Shown here one piece after another: positions 6,747 through 14,151 of a stretch of DNA of 22,362 nucleotides. A program made the translations under genes and the position numbers. Origin of the DNA: UBA5216 sp040081205 (lineage in GTDB: Bacteria; Pseudomonadota; Gammaproteobacteria; Burkholderiales; SG8-41); contig JBEBHE010000031.1 of NCBI GenBank assembly GCA_040081205.1, positions 1 to 22,362 of the forward strand, read 5' to 3'. Each line of letters begins with the position of its first letter. Positions within the stretch are counted from its first letter, which is position 1. The notes under the pieces were generated by a model that made no database searches, had not been told where the DNA came from, and worked only from the letters and a program-made list of their open reading frames with translations.

Positions 6747-8420
6747 GTGGCTGCCCATCGAAATAGAGGCGCGGATATACTCGCGCGTGCCTTGGCGCGC
6801 GCGGGCGCGCGGCAGTTGTTCTCGCTTTCCGGCAACCAGATCATGCCGGTGTACGATGCGGCGATTGATGCGGGTCTCAACATCACTCACGTGCGGCACG
6901 AAGGTGCCGCCGTACACATGGCCGACGCGTGGGGGCGTCTTACGGGCGAGCCCGGCATTGCGTTGCTCACGGGTGGCCCCGGCCACGCCAACGGCATTGG
7001 CGCGCTTTATACGGCCCTCGCATCTGAATCGCCACTGGTGATGCTCTCCGGTCACGCACCGCTCAATCAACTGGGGCGCGGCGCGTTTCAGGAAATGGCG
7101 CAGGCGGACATGGCCGTGCCGGTGACTAAAGCGTCTTTCACTGCGCGCAACGCGGAATCGCTGGGCGACGATATGGCGCGTGCGATGCGCATTGCGCGTA
7201 GCGGGCGTCCGGGGCCGGTGCATTTAAGTTTGCCGTTTGATGTGCTGGAGCACACCGTGAAAAACGTGGATGCTTGCGTGCCAGCAACGGATGCATTCCA
7301 CGCGCCGCCCCAAATGCTTGCGCCCAAACTTGCCGAGGCTGTGCTCGAGGCACTTGCTCACGCGCAGCGCCCACTGATGATTTGCGGGCCTCAGCTCGCG
7401 AGCAATCGCGGCCAGGCATTGCGCGGTCAATTGAGCGAAGCCACCGGCGTTGCGGTGGTGTGCATGGAAAGTCCGCGCGGCATCGCTGATCCGTGTCTGG
7501 GTGCGTTCGGCGATGTGCTTGCAGAAGCCGATCTGATCGTGCTGATCGGCAAGCAGCCCGATTACACGTTGCGTTTTGCGCAGTCGCCCGCGGTAAACGC
7601 GCAGTGTAAATTTATCGTCATTGATCCGGACATTGCCGTGCTGCGGCGCTCGATGGCTACCATCAAGCGTGAACGCGTTGTGTTGAGCGGCGTGGCGGAT
7701 GCACCAGCGGCGATGCAAAATCTCATTGAGTATTGTAAAAAAACATCTATAAAAACAAATACTTACTGTGAGACTGTGACCGATGCGATTGCCTATCGCC
7801 CGGCGGCCTGGAAAACCCAGATTGCGGCATCGCCAACCACAGTGCATGCGCTGGAAATCGGACGCGCCGTGCAAAAAATGCTCGATGACGCCGACGATCC
7901 GATATTGGTAGTCGATGGCGGCGAATTCGGCCAGTGGGCGCAGGCGTGCATGAGTGCATCCACGCGCATCATCAATGGCCCCGCGGGTTCCATCGGCAGC
8001 GCGATTCCATTTGCGATAGCGGCACGTGTCGCGCGTCCCAACGCTACAGTGGTGGCGGTGTTGGGCGACGGCACATTTGGATTTCACATGGCCGAGTTTG
8101 ATACGGCGGTGCGGCATCAACGGCCGTTTGTGGCGGTGGTGGGCAATGATTCCTGCTGGAATGCGGAATATCAAATTCAGTTGCGTACTTACGGCAAAGA
8201 TCGCACCGTGGGTTGCGAGCTGCTGCCGGGAGTGGCTTACGAAAAAGCGGTTGTTGCGCTGGGCGGCCACGGCGAACGCGTTACCAGCGCTGCCGATCTG
8301 CCATCTGCTTTGCAGCGCGCGGTAGCGTCAAAGTCGCCGGCGTGCGTTAATGTGATGATCGAGCGCATGCCCGCGCCTACGGTGTCGCGAATCGCTGCAG
8401 TCGGCGGCGGGGCGCATTGA
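6747..8420 (+). CDS. thiamine diphosphate-dependent enzyme, acetolactate synthase large-subunit-like
   Basis: A 557-residue ThDP enzyme of the IlvB/POX superfamily that would decarboxylate or carboligate a 2-oxo acid, or cleave a related 2-hydroxyacyl compound. The N-terminal PYR domain carries the activating Glu in VRHEGAA (E52), then LLTGGPGHANGIGALYTAL and SGHAPLNQLGRGAFQEM. A central Rossmann-like domain (about 190-325) follows. The C-terminal PP domain has the ThDP/Mg motif GDGTFGFHMAEF (440-451) ending in NDSCWN (467-472). The GTG start is 26 nt after the previous stop, and the Shine-Dalgarno is poor. The linker between domains (about residues 330-345) is encoded by unusually AT-rich DNA containing copy 2 of the dispersed 15-mer. 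Substrate not recognisable. Sulfoacetaldehyde acetyltransferase or oxalyl-CoA-type specificity was not evident. Confidence 0.82.
   Translation: MAAHRNRGADILARALARAGARQLFSLSGNQIMPVYDAAIDAGLNITHVRHEGAAVHMADAWGRLTGEPGIALLTGGPGHANGIGALYTALASESPLVMLSGHAPLNQLGRGAFQEMAQADMAVPVTKASFTARNAESLGDDMARAMRIARSGRPGPVHLSLPFDVLEHTVKNVDACVPATDAFHAPPQMLAPKLAEAVLEALAHAQRPLMICGPQLASNRGQALRGQLSEATGVAVVCMESPRGIADPCLGAFGDVLAEADLIVLIGKQPDYTLRFAQSPAVNAQCKFIVIDPDIAVLRRSMATIKRERVVLSGVADAPAAMQNLIEYCKKTSIKTNTYCETVTDAIAYRPAAWKTQIAASPTTVHALEIGRAVQKMLDDADDPILVVDGGEFGQWAQACMSASTRIINGPAGSIGSAIPFAIAARVARPNATVVAVLGDGTFGFHMAEFDTAVRHQRPFVAVVGNDSCWNAEYQIQLRTYGKDRTVGCELLPGVAYEKAVVALGGHGERVTSAADLPSALQRAVASKSPACVNVMIERMPAPTVSRIAAVGGGAH
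7749..7765 (+). repeat. AT-rich dispersed word, copy 2, inside a coding region
   Basis: ATAAAAACAAATACTTA, identical to 1938-1954. It encodes part of the inter-domain linker of the ThDP enzyme (residues about 335-340) and stays in frame. Its base composition stands out from the GC-rich gene around it. Confidence 0.6.
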
Positions 8421-8425
8421 GAAAC

Positions 8426-9139
8426 ATGGCAAATCTTCAGGTAAGAATCTGGCGTGGCGCCGAAACCGGCGAGTTTCAGGACTACGAAGTGCCGCGTCTG
8501 GAAAGCCAGACCGTGCTCGACGTGGTGACCTACGTGCAGCGCCGCCTTGACCCGTCACTGGCCTATCGTTTTGCCTGTCGCGTGGGCGTTTGCGGTTCGT
8601 GCGCGATGTCGGTGAATGGCGTGTCGCGCTGGACTTGCCGCACGCACGTGTCGAAGGTTGCTACCAATGACCGTCTTGAAATTGCGCCGCTGCGCAATCT
8701 GCCGGTCATCAGGGATCTCGTCACCGACATGACGGAATTTTTCGACAAATGGACAAAAGCGCGCGGACGCTTCACCGGCAACAAAACGCGCAAGGATGCG
8801 TTCGCGCAGGTAAACCCGGCGTCGAAACAACGCAAGGCGGTGGACGCGGCGATTGAATGCATCGGCTGCGGCGTGTGCTACAGCTCGTGCGAAGTGGTGA
8901 CGTGGAAGCCGGATTATCTCGGCCCTGCTGCGTTGAGCCGCGCATGGACGCTGGTGAACGATGTGCGCGATGTGGCGCAAAAAGAGCGGCTGGCTGCTGT
9001 CGCCGGTGATGCGGGATGCCATGCCTGTCACACGCATCTGAACTGCACTGAGCGCTGCCCGAAAGGCATTTCGCCGACGGCGGGCATTGCAGGCTTAAAG
9101 CGTGCCGTGCTGACGGCAACACTCAAAGGTGAATTGTGA
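8426..9139 (+). CDS. succinate dehydrogenase/fumarate reductase-like iron-sulfur subunit
   Basis: A 237-residue electron-transfer subunit that would carry electrons between the flavoprotein and the membrane quinone site. The plant-type [2Fe-2S] ligands are C51, C56, C59 and C71 (ACRVGVCGSC...C). The bacterial ferredoxin-like half has C145-x2-C148-x2-C151-x3-C155 and C198-x2-C201-x5-C207-x3-C211-P, enough for the [4Fe-4S] and [3Fe-4S] clusters of SdhB/FrdB. The residue after the fourth Cys of the first group is Glu rather than the usual Pro. I start at the ATG at 8426, five bases after the preceding stop. A TTG three codons upstream also exists. It overlaps the next gene by GTGA. The flavoprotein partner is not adjacent but lies about 3.3 kb downstream, at 12402. 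Confidence 0.92.
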   Translation: MANLQVRIWRGAETGEFQDYEVPRLESQTVLDVVTYVQRRLDPSLAYRFACRVGVCGSCAMSVNGVSRWTCRTHVSKVATNDRLEIAPLRNLPVIRDLVTDMTEFFDKWTKARGRFTGNKTRKDAFAQVNPASKQRKAVDAAIECIGCGVCYSSCEVVTWKPDYLGPAALSRAWTLVNDVRDVAQKERLAAVAGDAGCHACHTHLNCTERCPKGISPTAGIAGLKRAVLTATLKGEL

Positions 9140-9471
9140 ACGCGCGTTCCCAAGTGTTGCTGTGGGGCGCGCAGCGCGTGAGCGCGATGGTGCTGGCGCT
9201 ATGCGTGGTCGTGCATTTGATCACCATCATTGTCGCCGTGCGCAACGGCTTGTCGGCGGCGGAAATTCTTGGACGCACGCGCGGCAGTTTCGCATGGGGG
9301 GGCTTCTATGCGTTGTTCGTCGCGGCGGTGGCCGTGCATGCGCCGATCGGCGTGCGTAACATCTGCGCGGAATTTGGCTGGCGCGGACGAGGTATCGATA
9401 CTCTGATGTTCGTACTGGCGCTTTCGCTGGCGATGTGGGGTTTTCGCGCGGTGTGGGCGGTAGTGTCGTAA
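9136..9471 (+). CDS. SDH/FRD-like membrane anchor subunit (first)
   Basis: A 111-residue integral membrane protein with three predicted helices (about residues 15-36, 55-75 and 88-108). Histidines H27, in the first helix, and H68, in VHAPIGVRN, are placed like the haem b ligands of SdhC/SdhD. The H-x3-GVRN pattern resembles the SdhC ligand segment. It starts with GTG overlapping the iron-sulfur subunit stop (GTGA), with AAAGGTGA as ribosome site, and its stop overlaps the next anchor as TAATG. Together with the next gene it would bind quinone and hold the complex on the inner face of the cytoplasmic membrane. Assignment as the C or D subunit is arbitrary. Confidence 0.82.
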   Translation: MNARSQVLLWGAQRVSAMVLALCVVVHLITIIVAVRNGLSAAEILGRTRGSFAWGGFYALFVAAVAVHAPIGVRNICAEFGWRGRGIDTLMFVLALSLAMWGFRAVWAVVS

Positions 9472-9833
9472 TGCCAATAAAAAACGATTTCCGTTCGCGC
9501 AATCACCCGGCATACTGGGCGTTTCTCGTGCATCGCATTTCGGGTGTGGCGCTGACGTTGTTTTTGCCGTTGCATTTCTGGGTGCTCGGCAACGCGCTGC
9601 ACGGTGAAGCAAAGCTCGAAAGTTTTTTGCGCTGGAGCAATCAACCACTGGTGAAGTGCGCCGAGGTAATTTTGGTGTTGCTGCTGGCGGCGCATATGGC
9701 CGGTGGCGTGCGGTTGTTGATGCTGGAATTCATGGCGTGGCGTCACGTGAGCCACTGGCACAAGACCTTGCTCGCGGGTGCGGCCGGCGTGAGTGTTGCG
9801 GCAGGTTTGCTAGTTTTGTTGAATCTGGTTTGA
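9471..9833 (+). CDS. SDH/FRD-like cytochrome b membrane anchor subunit (second)
   Basis: A 120-residue, three-helix membrane protein. The N-terminus NHPAYWAFLVHRISGVALTLF with H35 close behind is the classic SdhC (cytochrome b556) signature: the HRxSG motif begins the first helix and its Ser/Arg line the quinone site. H75 in HMAGGVRLLMLEF corresponds to the haem ligand segment. The ATG at 9471 shares one base with the preceding TAA, so the two anchors are translationally coupled. The longer frame beginning at 9435 is not supported. A weak promoter-like pair (TTGCCG 9843-9848, TATGGT 9866-9871) follows, before the TTT receptor. Confidence 0.88.
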   Translation: MPIKNDFRSRNHPAYWAFLVHRISGVALTLFLPLHFWVLGNALHGEAKLESFLRWSNQPLVKCAEVILVLLLAAHMAGGVRLLMLEFMAWRHVSHWHKTLLAGAAGVSVAAGLLVLLNLV

Positions 9834-9902
9834 GCGTGCGCATTGCCGCACCATTCCACATAGCGTATGGTATTTGTTTGCTCAATTAGGAATGATTTAA
9901 TC

Positions 9903-10901
9903 ATGTTTAAAAACAATTGTTTACGTAATTCTATGTTTTTCGCGGCACTCATGGCTGGTGCGGCGTCAACGTACGCGCAGACCGCATCGACAGGCGCAGG
10001 ACAAGCTTATCCGAGCCGCCCAGTGCGCTTCATTGTTCCCTTTCCGCCGGGTGGCGCCACCGACATCGTGACGCGGCTGATTGCACAAAAACTGAACGAG
10101 ACGTGGGGCCAGACGACGGTGGTCGATAACCGCGGCGGCGCGGGCGGCAACATCGGCGGTGAAATCGCGTCGAAATCCAATCCCGACGGCTACACGCTGT
10201 TCATGACCAGCGGTTCCATCGTTACTGCGAATCAGCACATCTACAAAAAGATGCCGTTTAATCCGGAGAAAGATCTGGTGGCGGTAACGGGTGCGGCGAG
10301 CGGTCCGCAACTGATCGCGGTGAATCCCAGTTTTCCCGCCAAGACGGTCAAGGATTTCATCGCGGCGGCGAAAGCGAAGCCGAAGGGACTGACGTTCGGA
10401 TCGGCGGGGTTTTCCACGCAAACACATCTCGCGGGCGAGAACTTCATGCACGCAGCAGGTATCGACGCCGTACACGTTCCCTACAAGGGCGAGGGCCCGG
10501 CGTTGACCGAACTGGTGGCGGGGCAACTGAATTTCATGACGCCCAATATGGCGGCGGCGATTGGGTTCGTCACGCAAGGCAAGCTGCGCGGCATTGCGGT
10601 CACCAGCAAGGATCGCGCGAAACAATTGCCCGATGTGCCCGCGGTTGCGGAAACCATTCCCGGCTTCGAGAATATCGGCTGGTTCGGCCTGATGGCCCCC
10701 ACCGGCACACCGCCGGCGGTGATCCGCAAGGTGCATGAAGACACCACCAAAGCCCTGCAATCACCAGAATTCGCACAGCGCTTTGCGCAGCTTGGCATGG
10801 CGCCCTATATGAAAGATCCGCAGGAATTCGCCAGGACCATCACAGCGGAATCGGCGATGTGGGCGAAGATTGTCAAAGCGCGTAATCTCGTGGTGCAGTA
10901 A
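9903..10901 (+). CDS. TTT-family periplasmic solute receptor (Bug/TctC), first
   Basis: A 332-residue extracytoplasmic receptor of the tripartite tricarboxylate transporter family, expected to bind a carboxylate ligand in the periplasm. The signal peptide is residues 1 to about 26, with cleavage likely after TYAQ. Bug motifs follow: YPSRPVRFIVPFPPGGATDIVTR, VVDNRGGAGGNIGGEIASKSNPDGYT (ligand loop), YKKMPFNPEKDL, HVPYKGEGPALTELVAGQLNFM and GKLRGIAVTS. I chose the ATG at 9903 (AGGAA upstream, clean signal peptide) over the ATG at 9867. No TctA or TctB membrane component is in the window. It sits between the anchor subunits and the fumarase, so its ligand is probably the substrate of this cluster. 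Confidence 0.93.
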   Translation: MFKNNCLRNSMFFAALMAGAASTYAQTASTGAGQAYPSRPVRFIVPFPPGGATDIVTRLIAQKLNETWGQTTVVDNRGGAGGNIGGEIASKSNPDGYTLFMTSGSIVTANQHIYKKMPFNPEKDLVAVTGAASGPQLIAVNPSFPAKTVKDFIAAAKAKPKGLTFGSAGFSTQTHLAGENFMHAAGIDAVHVPYKGEGPALTELVAGQLNFMTPNMAAAIGFVTQGKLRGIAVTSKDRAKQLPDVPAVAETIPGFENIGWFGLMAPTGTPPAVIRKVHEDTTKALQSPEFAQRFAQLGMAPYMKDPQEFARTITAESAMWAKIVKARNLVVQ

Positions 10902-10909
10902 CGGAACGC

Positions 10910-11785
10910 ATGAAAATTGATCTCAAGCAAATCGAAGACGCCTCGAAAGAAATCTACATCCGCGCGCTGAAGTTGTTGCCGCCGGATATCAAGGAAGGTT
11001 TCAAGCGTCTCGATGCCACGGAAACCAATGCGACCGGCAAGGCGATCCTCGGCACCATGATCCGCAATATCAAGGTGGCCGAGGACAACACCAATCTGTT
11101 GTGTCAGGACACGGGTATTCCGATTTATAACGTGGTGATCGGCTCGCGCATTGAGTTTGATGGCTTTGCGCTTAAGCAAGCTATCGCCAAGGGCTGCGAA
11201 CGCGCCACGCGCGAACATCCGTTGCGCTCGTCGGTGGTACACCCGACTACCCGTTATAACGAGCACAGCTCCTGCGGACGTGGCGTGCCGGTGATCAATA
11301 TCGATTTTTCCGACAAGGCTGACGAGCTGTCGATCGAAATGATTCCGAAGGGTTCGGGCTCGGAATTCAACTCGTGGCTGAAAATGGCCTTGCCCGCCGA
11401 CGGCATTGATGCGATCAAAACGTTTGTGATTGATTGTGTGCTTGAGGCCGGCGGCAAAACCTGTCCGCCAACCATCGTCGGCGTTGGCGTGGGCGGCACC
11501 GCCGATCTGTGCGTGCATCTTTCGAAAGTAGCTGCCACGCGTGCGTTGGGCACCGCCTGCGCCGACCCTGAGGGCGCGAAACTGGAAAAAGAATTGAGCG
11601 CGGTGGTGAACAAACTCGGTGTCGGTCCTCAAGGCCTTGGTGGCGATTCAACCTCGTTTGCCGTCCATGTGGAAACCGCGGCCACGCATATCACCCTGAA
11701 TCCGGTAGCGGTCAACATGCAGTGCCATTCTGCGCGCCGCTCGCGGGCGACGTTTACGCCGCAAGGCCTGAGCTACGGATTCTGA
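10910..11785 (+). CDS. class I fumarase / tartrate dehydratase family, alpha subunit
   Basis: The 291-residue alpha subunit of a two-subunit [4Fe-4S] hydro-lyase of the fumarase class I, L(+)-tartrate dehydratase and mesaconase family. It would add or remove water across the double bond of a C4-C5 dicarboxylate. The probable cluster cysteines are C65 (LLCQDTGIP), C185 (GKTCPPTIVGVGVGGTAD) and C272 (VNMQCHSARR). Other family marks are RYNEHSSCGRG and the end TFTPQGLSYGF. The segment normally reading GGGSENxSxLKM is GSGSEFNSWLKMALPADG here, so the usual SEN triplet is altered. This hints at a non-standard substrate. Starts 8 nt after the receptor gene, with the beta subunit 2 nt downstream. Confidence 0.9.
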   Translation: MKIDLKQIEDASKEIYIRALKLLPPDIKEGFKRLDATETNATGKAILGTMIRNIKVAEDNTNLLCQDTGIPIYNVVIGSRIEFDGFALKQAIAKGCERATREHPLRSSVVHPTTRYNEHSSCGRGVPVINIDFSDKADELSIEMIPKGSGSEFNSWLKMALPADGIDAIKTFVIDCVLEAGGKTCPPTIVGVGVGGTADLCVHLSKVAATRALGTACADPEGAKLEKELSAVVNKLGVGPQGLGGDSTSFAVHVETAATHITLNPVAVNMQCHSARRSRATFTPQGLSYGF

Positions 11786-11787
11786 TC

Positions 11788-12402
11788 ATGGCGCACTACG
11801 AATTCGACATGCCGGTGACGGAACAGCAGATACGCCAGGTGCGTGTCAACGATACGGTCACCCTGAACAAAACGCTGTACGGCATCCGCGACGCGACGCA
11901 GATACATATGTTCGATCATGGCCGCAAGACGCGTTTTGATTTGCGCGGCCACGCCGTGGTACATACCGCGCCGAACGTGAAATGGGTGGGGGAGACGCAA
12001 GCTGCGCCATCCGGCTACGAACCGATTTGCATCGGCACCACCACCAGCGCGCGCATGGAGCGCTTCACGCGTCCTTTGATGGAACAGTGCGGCGTGCGCA
12101 TCATCATTGGCAAAGGCGGCTTGTTCGCTGCCTCGCAAGCGGCGTTCAAGGATATCGGTGGCATTTATCTCGCGGTCGTTGGCGGCGCGGCAGCGCTCGA
12201 AACCACCTGGATCGAACAGATCGAAGAAGTCGATCTCGATGATCTGAATCCCGAGTCGCTCTGGAAGTTCCGCATCAAGGGTTTTGGTCCGTTGCTGGTG
12301 GCGATGGATTCGCACGGCGGTAATCTGTACACCGAGGTCAATAAATCGGCGCGCAATAATCGCGCCGAGGTGTTGGCGGCGCTGGGAGTCAAAAACGCCT
12401 GA
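11788..12402 (+). CDS. class I fumarase / tartrate dehydratase family, beta subunit
   Basis: A 204-residue C-terminal-half partner of the preceding subunit (family length about 185-205). It contributes substrate-binding residues to the active site. Visible marks are DTVTLNKTLYGIRDATQIHMF, GHAVVHTAPNV, PICIGTTTSARMERFTRPLMEQCGVRIIIGKGGL and the glycine-rich LAVVGGAAALETTWIEQIEEVD. I start at the ATG at 11788, two bases after the alpha-subunit stop. An open extension upstream overlaps alpha and is not family-like. Its TGA overlaps the ATG of the flavoprotein gene (TGATG), so hydratase and flavoprotein are likely made in step. Confidence 0.9.
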   Translation: MAHYEFDMPVTEQQIRQVRVNDTVTLNKTLYGIRDATQIHMFDHGRKTRFDLRGHAVVHTAPNVKWVGETQAAPSGYEPICIGTTTSARMERFTRPLMEQCGVRIIIGKGGLFAASQAAFKDIGGIYLAVVGGAAALETTWIEQIEEVDLDDLNPESLWKFRIKGFGPLLVAMDSHGGNLYTEVNKSARNNRAEVLAALGVKNA

Positions 12403-14111
12403 TGAAAACTGTCAAGACGGATATATTGATTCTCGGCTCCGGCGGCGCCGGGCTGTTCGCTGCACTGCATGCCCACCAACACAATCCGAATTTGTCGATC
12501 ACGGTTGCGGTCAAGGGCTTGCTCGGCAAATCGGGCTGCACGCGCATGGTGCAGGGCGGTTACAACGTCGCGCTGGCGAAAGAAGATTCGGTCGAGCGCC
12601 ATTTCATGGACACCATCGAAGGCGGTAAGTGGCTGCCGGATCAGGACTTGGCGTGGACGCTGGTGGAGACGGCGGTCGAACGCATTCACGAACTCGAAAA
12701 CGAACTCGGTTGTTTCTTTGATCGCAATCCCGACGGCACCATTCACCAGAAGGCATTCGCCGGTCAGACGTTCGATCGCACGGTGCATAAAGGTGATTTA
12801 ACCGGCATCGAAATTATCAATCGCCTCGCCGAGCAGGTGTGGGCACGCGGCATCAAACGGATGGAGGAGCATCGCGCGGTCGAGTTCATCAAAAACAAAG
12901 CAGGCGATGCAATTGCCGGCGTGTTAATGATCGACATTCGCAGCGGCGAATTTGTGTTCGTGCAGGCGCAGGCGGTGCTATTGGCTACCGGCGGCGGGCC
13001 GACGATGTATAAATTTCATACGCCATCGGGTGACAAAACCTGCGACGGCATGGCAATGGCGCTGCGCGCGGGCCTGCCGTTGCGCGACATGGAGATGGTG
13101 CAGTTTCATCCGACCGGTTTAATTGCCGGGCCGGACACGCGCATCACTGGCACCATCATCGAAGAAGGTTTGCGCGGTGCGGGCGGATATTTGCTCAACG
13201 GCAACAAAGAACGCTTCATGCACAAATACGACCCGCGTAACGAGCGTGCCACGCGCGACATTGTGTCGCGCGGTATGGATCAGGAAATGCGCGAAGGCCG
13301 CGTTAATAAAGTCGGCGGGCTTTACATCACCATGGCGCATCTGGACCCGGTGATGGTGCGCAAAGAATTCAAAGGCATGGTCGAACGTTGCGCCGATTGC
13401 GGCTTTGATCTGGTTTCCGGCTTGGTGGACGTGGTGCCGACGGCGCATTACATGATGGGCGGCGTCGAGTTCAAAGTCGATTGCACCACGCAGTTGCATG
13501 GCTTGTTTTGCGCCGGCGAAGATTCCGGCGGCGTGCATGGCGCCAATCGTCTTGGCGGCAACGGTGTGGCGAACTCCACGGTGTTCGGCGGTATCGCGGG
13601 CGATGTGATGCCCGGCTGGGTGAAAGCCCACGGCGCGTTCAGTGAACCCGACCAAACCGCCATTGATGAGGCTGTGGCACGGTGCCGCGCACCGTTCTCC
13701 AAACCCGCTGGATCGCTAGTGGATATTCGTGAAAAACTCTACAACCACATGTGGGACGACGTGGGCATCGTGCGCGACGCGGCATCGCTCGCACGCTCGG
13801 CCAGCATGCTGGATGATCTCGAAGCCGAGCTCGATGCAACGGGCGTGGACAGCAGCAATCTGGCGTTCAATCTGACGTGGCACGATTGGCTCAATTTAAA
13901 AAATCTGATCCTGGTGTCGAAATCCATTCGCTATGCGGCGGAGGCGCGCGAGGATTCACGCGGTGCGCATTTCCGTACGGATTTCCCGGATGTGCGCGAT
14001 CTTGAAAATTCCCGCTTTACCAGCGTGTCGCTAAATGACGGTCGCTTTGACTGCGTGACCAAACCGGTGGTGTTTACGCGGGTTAAGCCGGGAGAAACTC
14101 TGTTAAAGTAA
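12402..14111 (+). CDS. SDH/FRD-like flavoprotein subunit lacking the covalent-FAD histidine
   Basis: A 569-residue FAD-dependent dicarboxylate oxidoreductase, catalytic partner of the iron-sulfur and anchor subunits encoded upstream. It opens with the dinucleotide motif ILGSGGAGLFAAL. Active-site elements of SdhA/FrdA are present: VQFHPTG, ITGTIIEEGLRGAGGYLLN, the catalytic-Arg region ERATRDIVSR, PTAHYMMGGVEF and HGANRLGGNGVANSTVFGG. Key oddity: the segment that reads RSHTVSAQGG in E. coli SdhA is KSGCTRMVQGG here, so the histidine that carries covalent FAD is C46 (codon 12537-12539). E. coli FrdA variants lacking this His keep fumarate reduction but lose succinate oxidation. This enzyme may therefore act on an easier-to-oxidise substrate or in the reductive direction. 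Separated from its iron-sulfur partner by a receptor and the fumarase genes. Confidence 0.9.
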   Translation: MKTVKTDILILGSGGAGLFAALHAHQHNPNLSITVAVKGLLGKSGCTRMVQGGYNVALAKEDSVERHFMDTIEGGKWLPDQDLAWTLVETAVERIHELENELGCFFDRNPDGTIHQKAFAGQTFDRTVHKGDLTGIEIINRLAEQVWARGIKRMEEHRAVEFIKNKAGDAIAGVLMIDIRSGEFVFVQAQAVLLATGGGPTMYKFHTPSGDKTCDGMAMALRAGLPLRDMEMVQFHPTGLIAGPDTRITGTIIEEGLRGAGGYLLNGNKERFMHKYDPRNERATRDIVSRGMDQEMREGRVNKVGGLYITMAHLDPVMVRKEFKGMVERCADCGFDLVSGLVDVVPTAHYMMGGVEFKVDCTTQLHGLFCAGEDSGGVHGANRLGGNGVANSTVFGGIAGDVMPGWVKAHGAFSEPDQTAIDEAVARCRAPFSKPAGSLVDIREKLYNHMWDDVGIVRDAASLARSASMLDDLEAELDATGVDSSNLAFNLTWHDWLNLKNLILVSKSIRYAAEAREDSRGAHFRTDFPDVRDLENSRFTSVSLNDGRFDCVTKPVVFTRVKPGETLLK

Positions 14112-14151
14112 TCGGCGCCGTCTACAAAAATAATTATTCGAGGAATGCGAT

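Noticed and set aside
6747..8420. ThDP enzyme as sulfoacetaldehyde acetyltransferase or sulfopyruvate decarboxylase
   Set aside because: This would complete a sulfonate pathway neatly. But the sequence reads as a general acetolactate-synthase-like enzyme, and I see no motif that singles out either activity.
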